A stretch of DNA of 64,000 bases from Amyloporia xantha. Lineage: Eukaryota; Basidiomycota; Agaricomycetes; Polyporales; Adustoporiaceae. The translations under genes and the position numbers were made by a program. Numbering within the stretch: position 1 is the stretch's first letter; each line of letters opens with the position of its first letter. The notes under the pieces were generated by a model that was given only the letters and a program-made list of their open reading frames with translations, was not told where the DNA came from and ran no database searches. This document shows positions 24,048-35,577 of this stretch, one piece after another. The DNA is taken from positions 124,001 to 188,000 of the forward strand of contig JAYKKR010000041.1 of the NCBI GenBank assembly GCA_036971615.1, in the 5' to 3' direction.

Positions 24048-25056
24048 ATGCCGCTGCCTTGTATTGCAGGCACTCGTCCACTGGATGCCGACTACAGCCT
24101 CTTGGATGTCGAGTACTTCGGTAACTTTGTGGTCCTGAAATTCCAACCAGGCTGTTCATACTATGGTACTGTGGATATTGATCCAGCCCAGCTGCAGGAC
24201 CCGACCACCACCATCGTGAGTGGTTCAACGAAGGCTATGCATATCAAATTAATGAATGTTCATCCCGCATCACAGACGATAGCTCTACGCACCAAGACGG
24301 GACTCGAGATTACAGCAGCAGACCTCGAGCACAACCGATGGGCGTCTCTGCCTCACTCACCGGTCTCGCCGTGCATGCCAGACCTACTGGTTCCTACATT
24401 CGACACACCACGACGACGGGTGCACTCACCGACAGTGGTTCCGAGCTCGGTGTCTCCAAGTGTCCTCAGCATGTCTAGATCACCTCGCCTGTCTCCCCTA
24501 CCTGCTCTTGTTCTGCAGCAGCGCCTGTCGCCACCAATGCCTGGTAAGTTGATGTATTTGAATAGTGTGTGATCTTGTTACAGTGCTAAATACATTTAAT
24601 AATTTCCCAGAAATTGGCCCCCCATTCTCGCTGCTGCCAGCGCCGTCCCCACTAGACCCGCCCATCGCAAATCTCAACGAGCCGTTAGCGTCGCACTTGC
24701 CTCCCCAATCTCTGCGATCAGTGATGTCTACGCCTTCACCGCAAGAGCTACATGGCGGTAACGACTTATCGGATGTTTCGACCGCCGTTCCGATAGCGGT
24801 GAGGAGGTCTGAGTTTAGCTGGACTGAAAGAGATTATCGAACTCTTGTCAGACACATGGTCACAACCGGATACAATCTGCGTGGCGATCCTATGCCTGAC
24901 ATACCTCCCTGGTCCCCAATTCCTTCATACTCTCCCGGAGGGTCATCACCTCGAGGCGGGGGGTCATTGCTGTCTCATGATGGCCATCATGATCCGCTAC
25001 TATGGTTAGATCTACTGCCCTCCGGGGAACTCATTGTTGATGATGACTTGGAGTAG
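24048..25056 (+). CDS. Uncharacterised P/S-rich protein carried by the CACTA-like element
   Basis: Two exons are clear, about 24070-24543 and 24611-25056, joined by a GTAAGT..CCCAG intron that keeps frame (MPG then EIGPPFSLL). The ATG at 24048 lies inside what looks like an acceptor (TTGTATTGCAG, ending 24069), so an earlier 5' exon is likely and the start is unresolved. The protein opens with a compact part (GTRPLDADYSLLDVEYFG..LKFQPGCSYYG), has a long Pro/Ser-rich linker and ends in an acidic tail after a short folded-looking piece (FSWTERDYRTLVRHMVTTGY). No family was recognised. It lies between the left terminus and the transposase, same strand, so it may be the accessory protein of the element or part of the transposase transcript (inference). 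Confidence 0.5.
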
Positions 25057-25410
25057 AACATTAATACATGCATTCTTATATCTTCCTCATTGTGGGACAC
25101 TTGTGAGCGTCTGGGACTTAGAAATGTAGGAGCTGGCTACGGTCACGTGAGTCTCGTGGTTCGCGCGGACGCGTTGTTGACGTGTCTTTGCAGAAATTCT
25201 GGGCTGTCGCGACAGCCTGCCTGGCTGGTTTGACAACACGGGCAGCGCTCACCTTCAATTTCGGAGCCTCCATCTGGACGTCAGATCCACAAGTGATAGT
25301 TGCGCTTGACAAGTCCGTGGGCAGCAGGTGCGTTGTGTCGCACGGCATGGCGGTCTTGACCTTACGGTCAGGCTTACACTTTTATCAGCACACATCGAGC
25401 CATCAACAAA

Positions 25411-28400
25411 ATGGCATCTGACTCACAAGTACCATGCTGGTGCTTGTCCAAGGGCTGTAATGGCGCGTGGATTCCTCGCCGTGCGAAGCTGAAGCACGAG
25501 AAGGCTGATGCCCGTATCGCGGTGTCAAAGCCTTATCCAATTACCAGGCCACATTCTCAGGTTATTTCGTCAGCTCCCCGCCACCTTATTCCGCACGCAA
25601 ACACTGGCGCGTTGGAGGGCATCTCTAGCGAGCTCGCACCACAATCTCTGCAGCCGGACCTTTCGCATGTCCAATTGCGGCAGGCGTCATCGGCTGTCGA
25701 ACAATCCATGATCGAAAATGGTACACTCACATGGTCAGACGTCGACCTTGAGCTACCAGTGCCGAGCAATAACCCTGTGGTTGCGGATCCCAACCTCTTG
25801 CTAGCGTATGTCGATCATTACTCACGTTGCAATGCTGTCGCTGCGGCTACAAGCATGCCTCTGACGGCTGAATCAGCCTATGAAGCACAAGGGTTCGCTC
25901 CCTCCAGTGGAGAGGAGATGCGGCATCGGGAGTGGCAGCAGTTAATCGAAGGCGAGGAGGCTGAGGAGACTGTCGATTTCGTGGAGCTGGCACAGGATGA
26001 AGAACTCATCGAGAATGATGAAGACGACGGGGCGAGCGACACAGGCAGTGAGCGTCAAGATGACAACTCATTCTACATCGAAGTCGGACCTGACGTGAAT
26101 GAGCCTGACCCATTTCTGGCCCCGGATGATATGACTTGGAGGAATCCACCTTCCATCTCCGAGCTACCGCCCCATCTCATGTGGATTTACACCATCGTCA
26201 CATGGCTTCACCTGCAATTCCATTTGCCTCGTGTTGCCTGTCATGTCCTCTTGTGGGTGTTCTCTTTGCTTTTATCTCAGGTCGCACCCACGCTCGAGCC
26301 GCCGTACGTCACATTGAAGTCAGCGAACCGTGTGCTTGGGCTAGATATACCTTTCCAGGTCTTACCCGTCTGTCCCACTTGTTATGAGGTATACCCGCCG
26401 GGTTTGGAGACAACTGGTGATACCTGCATCCGATGTGATACAGCACTCTTCCAAGACTCTCTCACTCGCCGGGGCACGAAACGCGTGGGGCGCAAACCGT
26501 TGATAGGTTATCCATATCTCGCACTCTCCGAGCAACTACGAATAATTCTCCAGCTCCCTGGCCTTGAGGCCCTGCTTGACGACTGGCGGAAACAGCGAAG
26601 ATTACCTGGGGTATATCAGGATGTTTTTGATGGTAATATTTGCCGAACGTTACAAGGACAAGATGGCAAGCCGTTCTTCAGCAATGATAACACACCTAAT
26701 GGACCCAATGGTGAATGTCGCATAGGTCTCGAGTGGGGTGCCGATTGGTAAGCGGACATCATGGTAGCGCATGGGTATATGCTAATGAGTCCTGTCTAGG
26801 TTTTCTTATAATCGCTCGCCATTGTCGCCATCGCATTCATCATGTCCGACATCGATGTCTATCATCAATTTGCCACCCGACTTCCGATATCGAACTGCCA
26901 ACCTATTGCTTTTAAGTATTTTACCTGGCCCGCGTGAACAGACAGCAGATGAAATTCAGCGCTTCATGCGTCCAGTAGTCAATGACTTACGCCGGCTATG
27001 GAAGGATGGCATCACGATAGCAACACCGGCCTGTCCTGAAGGTGAACAAGTACATAATGCATGCAAGCAGGGTTACTTACATTGTCTCGCAGGACGGCTT
27101 ATTAGGGTTGCACTTGTGGCTCTAGTCTGTGACAAACCCGCAGCACACAAGATCGCAGGTTTTGGCGCACACTCACATACATACTTTTGTACGAAGTGCT
27201 GGATCAAACAAGCGGATAAAGCAACTCCTGAAGCATACATACAGGGTGGTATGTAGTGCATTACGTGATCATGAGATGCAGATCCTGAACCTCTGCGATG
27301 TAGCTTTCCCTCCACGGAGCAATGTCGAACAGCGTCGCCTTGGTGAAGAGTACCTCAAACAAACCAATAAGACAGCTCGTGACAAATTTGTCAAGGAGAA
27401 AGCGACACGTTACACACAACTCGCTCGGCTTCCATATTTTGACCTGGTACGCCAGGTTGTTGTGGACCCAATGCATAATCTATACCTGGGTATGTTCAGT
27501 GTCTTCATCAGTAACTGGCGTTGTCGTTGTGATATACATGTGATCCAGGTGTCGTCAAGAATCATTTTTACACGATATGGGTCAAGATGAAGATCATCAG
27601 GGAGAAACATGAATTGCGTGTGCTCCATGAGATGCTAGGCGACGTATGGTAAACACTTACCCACGCTGAGTTCTATTACTGACAACATTTCCTAGTTTAT
27701 ACTACCATATTCCTCAGGCAAACTGCCAAAGGAGATCGGGGCACCTGCGGGCGGCTCATTGACGGCTGATCAGTGGCGCATGCTGGCCGTCGCCTATGGG
27801 CCAATCATTGTGTGTGGCCTATGTCTGGTGTTGACTACATTGCATACTAATCCCTTCACGTAGATTCCTGAACTCTGGCGCAGCTGTCTCCCTGCTGACG
27901 CGACACGCCTGCTTCATGATCGGAAAGAGCGAATACGCAAGGAGGAAGAGGACAAAGCGAACAAGAAGAAAGCTGCAGCCGATGCAAAGAAGCTGGATAG
28001 AGTTGAGAAGGAGGCACGGAAAGAGGCGGCGAAGGCTCAGAAACGAGCTGAGAAAGAGGCAGAGAAGGTACGCAAGCAACAGGCCAAAGAAGCCGAGAAG
28101 GCTCGGAAAGACGCTGAGAAGGCTGCGAAACAACTAAATCGGGATGCATGGCGACTCGGAGGTCAGAGGACCACCATTGATCCTCAGCAGGCCAATGCTT
28201 CCCATGATATGTTGTCTTCCCTGCGTCCTGAAACTTCCTCTCCTGATGTGCATGCTCAATTAGAGCATATAGGCACGGTGCCTGGACCGCCAACTGCTGT
28301 CCTGTCTCCTGCAGGGTCTTCTGATGATACACCATACTCCATGCATCCTGATGATCCTGCTAATTTCCTCAAGCTCTCGGAAGCTCTGCGTCTATTGGGT

Positions 28401-29036
28401 ATGCAGATTCTGACCACTGCAGATATAACCCGCGCAGACACTCTGCTTCGCGAGTACAATACCGAGCTCATCACGGTATGTTATGTCATGCTTTTCTTGT
28501 TTACGATTTGATCCCTCACACTTAATTATATCATCAATAGCTCTATGGCTCTATGGCTTTGAAACCCAACAACCATTATTCCACCCACACTGCCGAATTT
28601 GCCTTCGACTTCGGGCCACTACATGGATTCTGGACGTTCTTGTTTGAACGACTGAACAAGGTGCTCAAATCATACAATACGAACAACCACGCTCATGGCG
28701 AGCTTGAAACGACCTTCTTTGCGGAGTTTCATCGCACTGCAGCCTCAGCACGAATCGTAAGCCCCCTTCATTCTGACGCCTGTTGTATTCCTTAACTGAC
28801 TCTATGATATAAAGACGTACAATATGCTCAACAATGCGCAAGACAATGAGACGCACAGATTAGCTGAGCTTATGCTAAAGGCGACCAACGAGGAACGCGG
28901 CACTGTGGCAGGCCTTGCATCATGGTCAGCGGAAACTGACCAAGACTATTCAGAAGGTTGGCTCGTCCCACTGTATATGAATTCACAATATGACAGTCTC
29001 ATGCAGCACACATATCTTCAGCTGCTTATGTACTCC
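25411..29036 (+). pseudogene. Tnp2-type (CACTA/Plavaka-like) transposase, N-terminal part, interrupted at its 3' side
   Basis: Exons 25411-26747, 26800-27041 and 27093-27248 are well defined; further exons follow to about 29036. Diagnostic agaricomycete Tnp2 blocks are present: CPTCYEVYPPG..CIRCD (Cys pairs), GLEWGADWFSYNRSPLSPSH, INLPPDFRYRTANL..ILPGPREQT, CDKPAAHKIAGFGAHSHTYFCTKCW, LARLPYFDLVR..DPMHNLYLG, and FDFGPLHGFWTFLFERLNK. A Lys/Ala/Glu-rich helical stretch of about 70 residues (around 27925-28140) is inserted in the middle. The frame runs into the foldback element at 29037, which brings a stop within a few codons. The rest of the gene resumes at about 32399. The family call is strong; the gene as it stands cannot give a full protein. 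Confidence 0.85.
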
Positions 29037-30285
29037 TGGTGCACCAACTGACGGATAGGCCTACGTACGCTTATGCACCAGATAGCGCTTCTGCCTGGAA
29101 TCTGGTGCATCAACTCCTGGGCTATCTCCGGACCCTCCGGGGCCTCCTAGCGTGCACCATAGGGTCCCTTCGGCATCGTGGCTTGTTACTATATCTGGTA
29201 ACTATATTACTATTGTAGTGCAGTATGAATTCTTGGTGCCATGGGCTCATCTGGGCACCGAAAAATGTCCAAAAATAGTAATAAAAACATATTTTTATTT
29301 TCTGATTCAGTAGCTACGGGTACAGCTATGGGTACAGCAATAGGGGAATCTATATACAGTAATACGTCCAGCGGACACGCACGGGCGGAGGGAACGGGGT
29401 GGCGCGCATGGGCGGGTGTAAGCGTAGCGTGTGCAGGCGGGCGCGGCGTAGCGCATGCGGGCGGGTGGGCGCGTGTGGGTGGGCGCGTGTGGGTGGGCGC
29501 GGCACAGCGTACCATAGCATGTGCGGGTGGGCGCAGCGCAGCGTGCATGGACGGGACAGCGGGGACGGGCGGGGAAGCGGGGAAGCGTGGACGGTAAGGG
29601 CAGCCGGGGAGCGTGGACGAGCAGGGGCAGCGAGTACGGGCGGACGCAGTGTGCATGCGCGGGGGCAGCGCATACGGCGGGGGCAGCGCGTACGGCGGGG
29701 CCAGCGCGTATGGCCGAGGCAGCGCGTATGGCCGGGGCAGCGCGTACGGCGGGGGCAGGGGTAGCGTGTACCAGGAGGGGCAGCGCGTACGGGCAGGGAC
29801 AGCGCGTACGGGCACGGGCTGGCCAAGGGCGGGGTAACGCGTGCGGGCAGGGGTAATGCGTACGGGCGGGCAACGTGTACGGACGGGGGGAGCGAGCGTG
29901 CACGGGCGAGCGGGGCGGGTGCAGCAATGAGCGGGGCGGGTGCAGCGGACGGGCGAGCGGCGGAGGTGCAGCAGCAAGCGGCGGAGATGCAGTGGACGGG
30001 AGGGCAGCGAGGGTGCAGCAGATGGGCATGCAGCGGGGGGCGGACGGACGTCGAGGGGCAGGGGTGTGGGCCCTGCAGGGATGAATGCTGTCCGGCTGGG
30101 GCTGCAAACAGCTGGTCAGTAACTGAAGGATATGAAAGAATCTTTGAGAACTCACTATGTTGCGCTGCTCGCGGGCAGCAGCGGGACGTCGTCGACGACG
30201 TGGACGATGTCGAGGAGACGACCAACGGTGACGCGGCACTGTTGGCGCGCACTCGGGAACGGCCGGAATACCCGATTTGGGTATG
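29037..30285 (+). repeat. Left arm of the foldback element
   Basis: Inverted match to 30875-32354. Its outer 130 bp contain repeated GGTGCAYCAACT/ATGCACCAGAT motifs, possible binding sites. Confidence 0.8.
29390..30060. repeat. GC-rich minisatellite in the left arm
   Basis: Irregular repeats of units such as GCGTACGGGCGGGGGCAGC. Long open frames in all phases here are composition artefacts (R/G/A/C- or P/R/A-rich). Confidence 0.85.
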
Positions 30286-30874
30286 TGGCTGAAGTCCTAT
30301 TCATGTTAATCAGTGAGTACAGCCATTTTCAACAAATATATTTCGTACATGAGGCATAGGTAGTACTCAGAATACATGTAAAAGTATATGTGTCAATTCT
30401 TTGGATGTTCCTGCACTTCCTTAGAGAGCTACAAACAAAACATACCTATTTTGGCTTCAGAGTGACCGAAATATCGGCATATTTGGTGAATACCATCAGC
30501 ACTAGGCCATGCAATAGTAAAATAAAGTAGAATCTGTAGTATACAGTATATGTAAATAAATGATATTCGGGTTTGGTGTGGACAGGCAAACGTTTGCGTG
30601 CGGAATGTTCGAAACAGCCGTATAAGCAGGCTAGCGAACGTTTCGAGTATCGAGTCGCGCCTGGCTGAGCGCGCCACCTGATTGGCTGCGCCAGGCCTCG
30701 GCCAACTCGGGCCTCTTCCTCAATACACGCACTTCATCCAGCATCCATAATATTTGATGAGTGTATTTTAATACTATTCTACTGCTCTGACACAAATTCT
30801 TGAGGTGATTGAGGCACTCAATAGTGCCTCAGCCACCTTTAAGACGAATGTAAGACGTTTTAAGACGAGTCAGA
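30286..30874. other. Central spacer of the foldback element
   Basis: AT-richer unique sequence with no supported gene. Confidence 0.55.
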
Positions 30875-32354
30875 CGCCTTCCATAACGGGCAGTCCGGCA
30901 CTTCCCGGACTGGCCAGTGGTGACGCGTCACTCCTGGTGTCTGCTTGACGACGACGACGACGACGACGACACTGTCTCGTCGTCGTCGTCCCGCTGCCTG
31001 CGAGCAGCGTACAAAATTGGTGAGTCTTTCTTCATAGATACATAGTTCCTGGTACCGTGGACTCATTGCTCCCCAGCCGGCGTCGCTTGCATCAACGTCC
31101 GTCGAGGCCCATTCGCCGTCTCCGCTGCACAGCATCCCCATCCCTCTCGCTACACGTTCGCCGGCCTACTTCTCTCACCTAACGCTCGCCGTCCTCATTG
31201 CTGCGTTCTCGGTACACGCTAGCCGTTCCCGCACCTCTCGCCCAGTTCCCGTCGCTGCCCACTCCCAGTTCCCGTCGCTGCAACGTCCCCGTCGCTGTAC
31301 ACTCCCCGTCCTCGCTTGCTCGCCCGGTCCATGCTCGCTCCCCCGATCCGTGCTTGCCCACCCCCGACCGTCCACGCTGCGCACGCCCGTTCACGCTGCG
31401 CTCGACCGTACATGCTGCACATGCCCGTACACCCTGCCCCTGCTCCGCCCGTCCACGCTGCCCCCGCCCGTACGCTGGCCCCCGCCCGTACACGCTGGCT
31501 CCCGCACGTACACGCTGGCCCCCGCCCGTCCACGCACACGCTCGCTCGCGCACGCCCGTATACGCTCGTGTACGCCCGTACACACACGCTTGCGCACGCC
31601 CATCCACACTCCGTCCACGCCGCTCCTGCCCGTATACGCTGGCCCATGCCCATATACGCTGGCACCTGCCCGTACACGCTCGCTCGTGCACGCCCGTCCA
31701 CGCTCCGTCCACGCTGCTCCCGCCCGTCCATGCTGGCCCCCACCCGTCCACGCTCGCGCATGCCCGTATACGCTCGCGCATGCCCGTATACGCTCGCGCA
31801 CGCCCGTACACGCTCGGTCCATGCTGGCCCCCACCCGTCCACGCTCGAGCATGCCCGTCCACGCTCGAGCATGCCCGTATACGCTCGCGCACGCCCGTAC
31901 ACGCTCGGTCCACGCTGCTCCCGCCCGTTCGCGCTGCCCCGCACGTACGCGCTGGCCCCCGCCCGTATACGCTGGCCCCCGCCGTACCCGCACACGCTCG
32001 CGCCCACCCGTACACGCTTGCTGGATGCACATACCGTATATAGATTCCCCTATAATTGTACCCGTAGCTACTGAATTCCAAATAAAAAATTGATTTTATT
32101 GCCATTTTTGGATATTTTTCAGTGCCCAAATAAGTGTGTGGCACCCGAAAACATATATTACAACGTAAATGAAACGATCCATTATGTGCCTGCCAGATAT
32201 GGTAATAAGCCGCGATGCCGAGGGGGCCCTACGGCGAAAGCTAGGAGGCCCCGGAGGGTCCGGAGATAGCCCAGGAGTTGATGCACCAGCAACCAGGCAG
32301 AAGCGCTATCTGGTGCATAAGCGTACGTAGGCCTATCCGTCAGTTGGTGCACCA
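30875..32354 (-). repeat. Right arm of the foldback element
   Basis: Inverted counterpart of 29037-30285, slightly longer because its minisatellite has more units. Contains (GAC)n followed by (GTC)n at about 30947-30990. Confidence 0.8.
31190..32030. repeat. GC-rich minisatellite in the right arm
   Basis: Units such as CCCGTACACGCTCGCGCACG and CCCGTATACGCTGGCCCC, the reverse-complement type of the left-arm repeat. Confidence 0.85.
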
Positions 32355-33095
32355 GGTATGCATAAGTTGGTGATATCTTATGAACTGAGTCGCCGCCGTG
32401 ACACAAGAACTATGTCCTTAGAAACTTATCGTGCTGTGCTACAGCATTTGCACGTTCACTTCCCCCAATGGCATCTACATTCGACGCTCGCCCTTCCGCG
32501 CCATATTGACAGTCAACCACTCGAGCGGCAGGCAATATTCTTTGAGTATGTTATCCTTCGTGGTCATCGATACTACTCGTCTGTCATGGCAGGCTCCCGT
32601 AACTCCGCACTGATTGAGGTCGAACTGCCCACTGTTCGCTGTGACTCAATTGATGTAGCCTGCGGGGAAATTCTCGAGATCATCCAATTCCAGCAAAATG
32701 CGAGCACGCCAACAATGTGGTTTGGACAAATCCGTTGGTTTCGGCCTTGGGACCACAGCGATGCCATGGCATCGCCTTATGAGACCCTGTGAGTGCAATA
32801 TCATTTGGAATTCAAATGTTCTGCACACTCAGCACGGTTGTATAGCACGCCTTCGGCGGTGAAGCTCTGGCATATAGAAGAGTACTTATCCGAACAACAG
32901 CGGCCATCCTTGATCTACCTGACATGGATTAAGGGGCCTATTGGGCGGAAGGTAATTACTGTTGGTGTTTCTAATGTGAAAGCCTGGGCAACTATCTCAC
33001 TTGACACGGTAATGTCTATTGTATTGATTGGTTGATTGATATGTGTATTCATATATTTCCACAAACAGTCTGGCTTGGAGAAACTACGAGGATGA
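32355..33095 (+). pseudogene. Tnp2-type transposase, C-terminal part beyond the foldback insertion
   Basis: Coding resumes after an acceptor-like CCTTAG (ending near 32429) with ETYRAVLQHLHVHFPQ, then LALPRHIDSQPL, FFEYVILRGHRYYSS, GEILEIIQF and IRWFRPWD, the usual C-terminal blocks of this transposase group. Later exons (about 32846-33008 and 33068-33095) carry LWHIEEYLSEQ and end in SGLEKLRG. It is the same gene as 25411-29036; the break falls within the foldback element. It ends about 100 bp before the 3' end of the convergent partner gene. Confidence 0.72.
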
Positions 33096-33197
33096 TCACA
33101 ATATTAATGATATTTACAGGTACCGTGTATATATACTCAATTGATCCCCGATCGTCTCGCTGACCTCTGCTCACATGGTGCACATTCTTTAGGCAAT

Positions 33198-34470
33198 CTA
33201 TACACTGTGCCCATTTTCTGCCTCGATATTCACATCTCCTTGCATGGGCCCTACCTCCTCGGTGCTTGTTTCATCTCTCTCTTCATCAATCAGCTTGCGG
33301 CTCCTCGCGCTCAAGTGAGCGTCCACTTGTATTTTCGAATGCCATGTACTCCACCACTCTGGCTCTGCATCTTCTATATCTGGTCCTGCACCGTCACAGC
33401 GTGCAAGATATGATGACTTAACCATACATCGAAGCACAGTCTTCTTTTGGGATGCGGGAGGGCGAGGATTCGACTTTGACAGAGACCCATAGAAGGTTTC
33501 ATTCTTTGCCTTGGTTATCTTTGCACGCTTATTGCGACGTAAATCACCGTCTGCAGCTCCCTGATCGGCCAATCTCTTCTCCTGCGCGATCAGTTCAGCC
33601 AAGTGGTCAAGAATGTATAACAGCTGCAAATACTGCTCCGAGGCAACCGTATTGGTAAGAGACTTCCCTCCGTGCATACAAGAACACAAATACTCACGCG
33701 TTTGCGCCGCCATGTACGCCTGCGGACCATCCATGCATTTTTGCCAACGTCTTGTTCCTTCCGAAGGCGCTGTGTGTCATCGCTGAATTTGGTGTCTCGC
33801 TCTGAGACCGGAGTGGATGCCCAGTCCGTGTCAAGTAATTGTGCAACCCCTTGAACTCCAAATGTCTCTTCAAATCGCCCACAGGCTTCAAGTCGATCTG
33901 CCGTTTTCTGTGCCAATTGTGAGAAAGCTATGAAATATTTGATAGGCTGTTGCTGATGGTACATACCTGTGAGCGGCGAGACCGCCGCCGATCATTTTGC
34001 TGCTTCTCAAGCCTCTTGCGTTCTCCACCCTCCTTCAAGCGCCTTGTGCGGTCCTCTTTCAGAAATCGGAAGTAACCAAAAACAAGCTTATTGATGACTT
34101 CGGTCTTGAATGAAGCATCTGGCAAGCTGCCTTGATGCACGTCCCGTTTGAGCTGATTAAAACATGCAAGTGAGTCGCACATTGTGAGTTGAAACTATTG
34201 AAAATACTACCTTCTCCTCTTCATAAACCAGCCGTGCGGCCTCATGGATGAATTGTTTATTGACCTTGTGATTGGTATCCTCGTTCCAGTGCGGAACCCA
34301 AATTCGTGTCCCATCAGCTTCCTCGGTAAAGGCTCCGTGCTCGAGGGGTACCATTGCAAGCACCTCTGTCCAGTCGCCCTCCATCAAGCCCATCATTTCC
34401 CAGACCTTGTAATGACACAAGGCCTGCCGTTATAGGTGAACTGTTAGTCTTACTCATCATGGTGTCCAAA
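33198..34470 (-). pseudogene. Partner gene of the CACTA-like element, 3' part, cut off by the LTR retrotransposon
   Basis: On the minus strand the part next to the retrotransposon reads GHHDE up to a GTAAGA donor near 34449. An exon follows (ALCHYKVWEMMGL..WVPHWNEDTNHKVNKQF..ARLVYEEEK, about 34423-34212), then a Lys/Arg-rich exon (about 34160-33966; INKLVFGYFRFLKEDRTRRLKEGG), an exon with LAQKTADRLEACGRFEETFG (about 33930-33700), and a last exon ending at the stop at 33198. No family was recognised. The basic, helical make-up would suit a DNA-binding accessory protein, comparable in position to TnpA of plant CACTA elements (inference). The 5' part lies at 45685-46666. Confidence 0.65.
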
Positions 34471-35512
34471 TGACGAGCGAAAGAGTGACTATATAAAAAT
34501 AATCACAATTTCCTGAGATAACCGGTCCTGATCCAAGACAGGTAGTTTCTCAGTTGTTCTTGTAGAATATTAGGATTTGTTTGTTGTTTTAGATGGTTTT
34601 GGGTGACTTTAATCAAAAAGCCAAAGCAGTGATAAATGTAGACAAGCCTTCTTGACTTTCACACAGTAGATCACACTTTTAGAGAGTAACAGTAGCTTTA
34701 TTCAGCTGTACAAACTTATGTACCTAGGCTGAAACTTAGAGCAGAGTGACCTCAAGGGCAAAGGTCAAGAGGTGATCTCAGGGGGGGAAAATGAGATGCT
34801 CTCTGCTCTGAAGTGGGCCTTTATATACTAAAAGGTGTGGGAATTTTTAGACAATAGAAAATCTCTAACAATAAAGTAGAGTACAATAGGATTTACTAAT
34901 TTTGGACTTCAATGAGCTACGGAAATCCTTTAGTACGTCTCAAAATATTGAAACAATGGAAATAAAAGATATTGTAGTACATATACGGTAGCTATATAAT
35001 AGACCTTATGTCCTTCCCAATTCTCTCCTCAATAGGCTTTTATCCTTCATTGTCCTAGGATTCTTTTGTTCTAGTTGCCTAACTAGGTGAGTAATAGCCA
35101 AGGTGTCCCATTGTTGTGCTGTATTTGGAAGTACACCAGACTTGAGACAATTGAGAGTGACTTCCAAGCTGTCGGGTCCAAGTTTGCTACCTGATTTGGA
35201 AAGCATATATAATTTGATATAAGAATTACAAGTAAGGAACGTATTAGACTTTGTGTCTAGTCGCCTTAGATGGCTCCGCTAATATTAATGACAGGTAACT
35301 TCTGTTGCTCTTCTTCGTCCAATTCGACCGTCTCTTGAGATACTCCAGCGCACCATAAATCCATCTCCAATTCTTCCACTCGCAACCTCCTTTCCTTCTT
35401 GATAATGCGCCTGGGAGATGTATTAGTCTATGTTTGACTGGTGGATTGTTTCCTCAACTCCGACCCAGCACGGCTCATGAGTTGTTTTATTAAACAACAT
35501 GCGTGCAGGTCA
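34471..35512 (-). repeat. 3' LTR
   Basis: 1042 bp, matching 44643-45684 at an offset of 10,172 with no difference seen by eye. Includes a 66-codon open frame that is present in both LTRs and is probably chance. Confidence 0.95.
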
Positions 35513-35523
35513 ACCGCCCCACA
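35513..35523 (-). other. Candidate polypurine tract
   Basis: TGTGGGGCGGT on the minus strand, directly before the 3' LTR. Only partly purine, so weak. Confidence 0.35.
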
Positions 35524-35577
35524 GTTGAAAATACAACGTCCCCGTTGTGCATCCAATGACTTGAATACAAACTACAC

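Larger units (their letters stand above)
29037..32354. mobile_element. Foldback-type element with very long inverted repeats, inserted in the Tnp2 gene
   Basis: The ends are TGGTGCACCAACTGACGGAT at 29037 and its reverse complement ending at 32354. Inverted similarity continues inward: a near-identical first 130 bp, an AT-rich block (29230-29370 against 32150-32020), GC-rich minisatellite arms, a CCGGCTGGGG block, a CGCTGCTCG..GCAGCGGGAC block beside GAC/GTC triplets, and a final block up to about 30285 and 30875. Arms are therefore about 1.25 and 1.48 kb around a spacer of about 590 bp. There is no long coding frame of normal composition, so it must be non-autonomous. No perfect target duplication was found; TATG on both sides (29027 and 32357) is the best candidate. 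Confidence 0.82.

Noticed and set aside
29210..30252. Long Pro/Arg/Ala/Cys-rich open frames, several overlapping
   Set aside because: All lie in the GC-rich minisatellite of the foldback element and are open in every phase.
31179..32144. 321-residue Arg/Ala/Gly-rich open frame and its overlapping relatives
   Set aside because: Translation of the right-arm minisatellite, not a protein gene.
35006..35206. 66-residue open frame repeated at 45178-45378
   Set aside because: It is duplicated only because it lies in both LTRs; no start context or family supports it.
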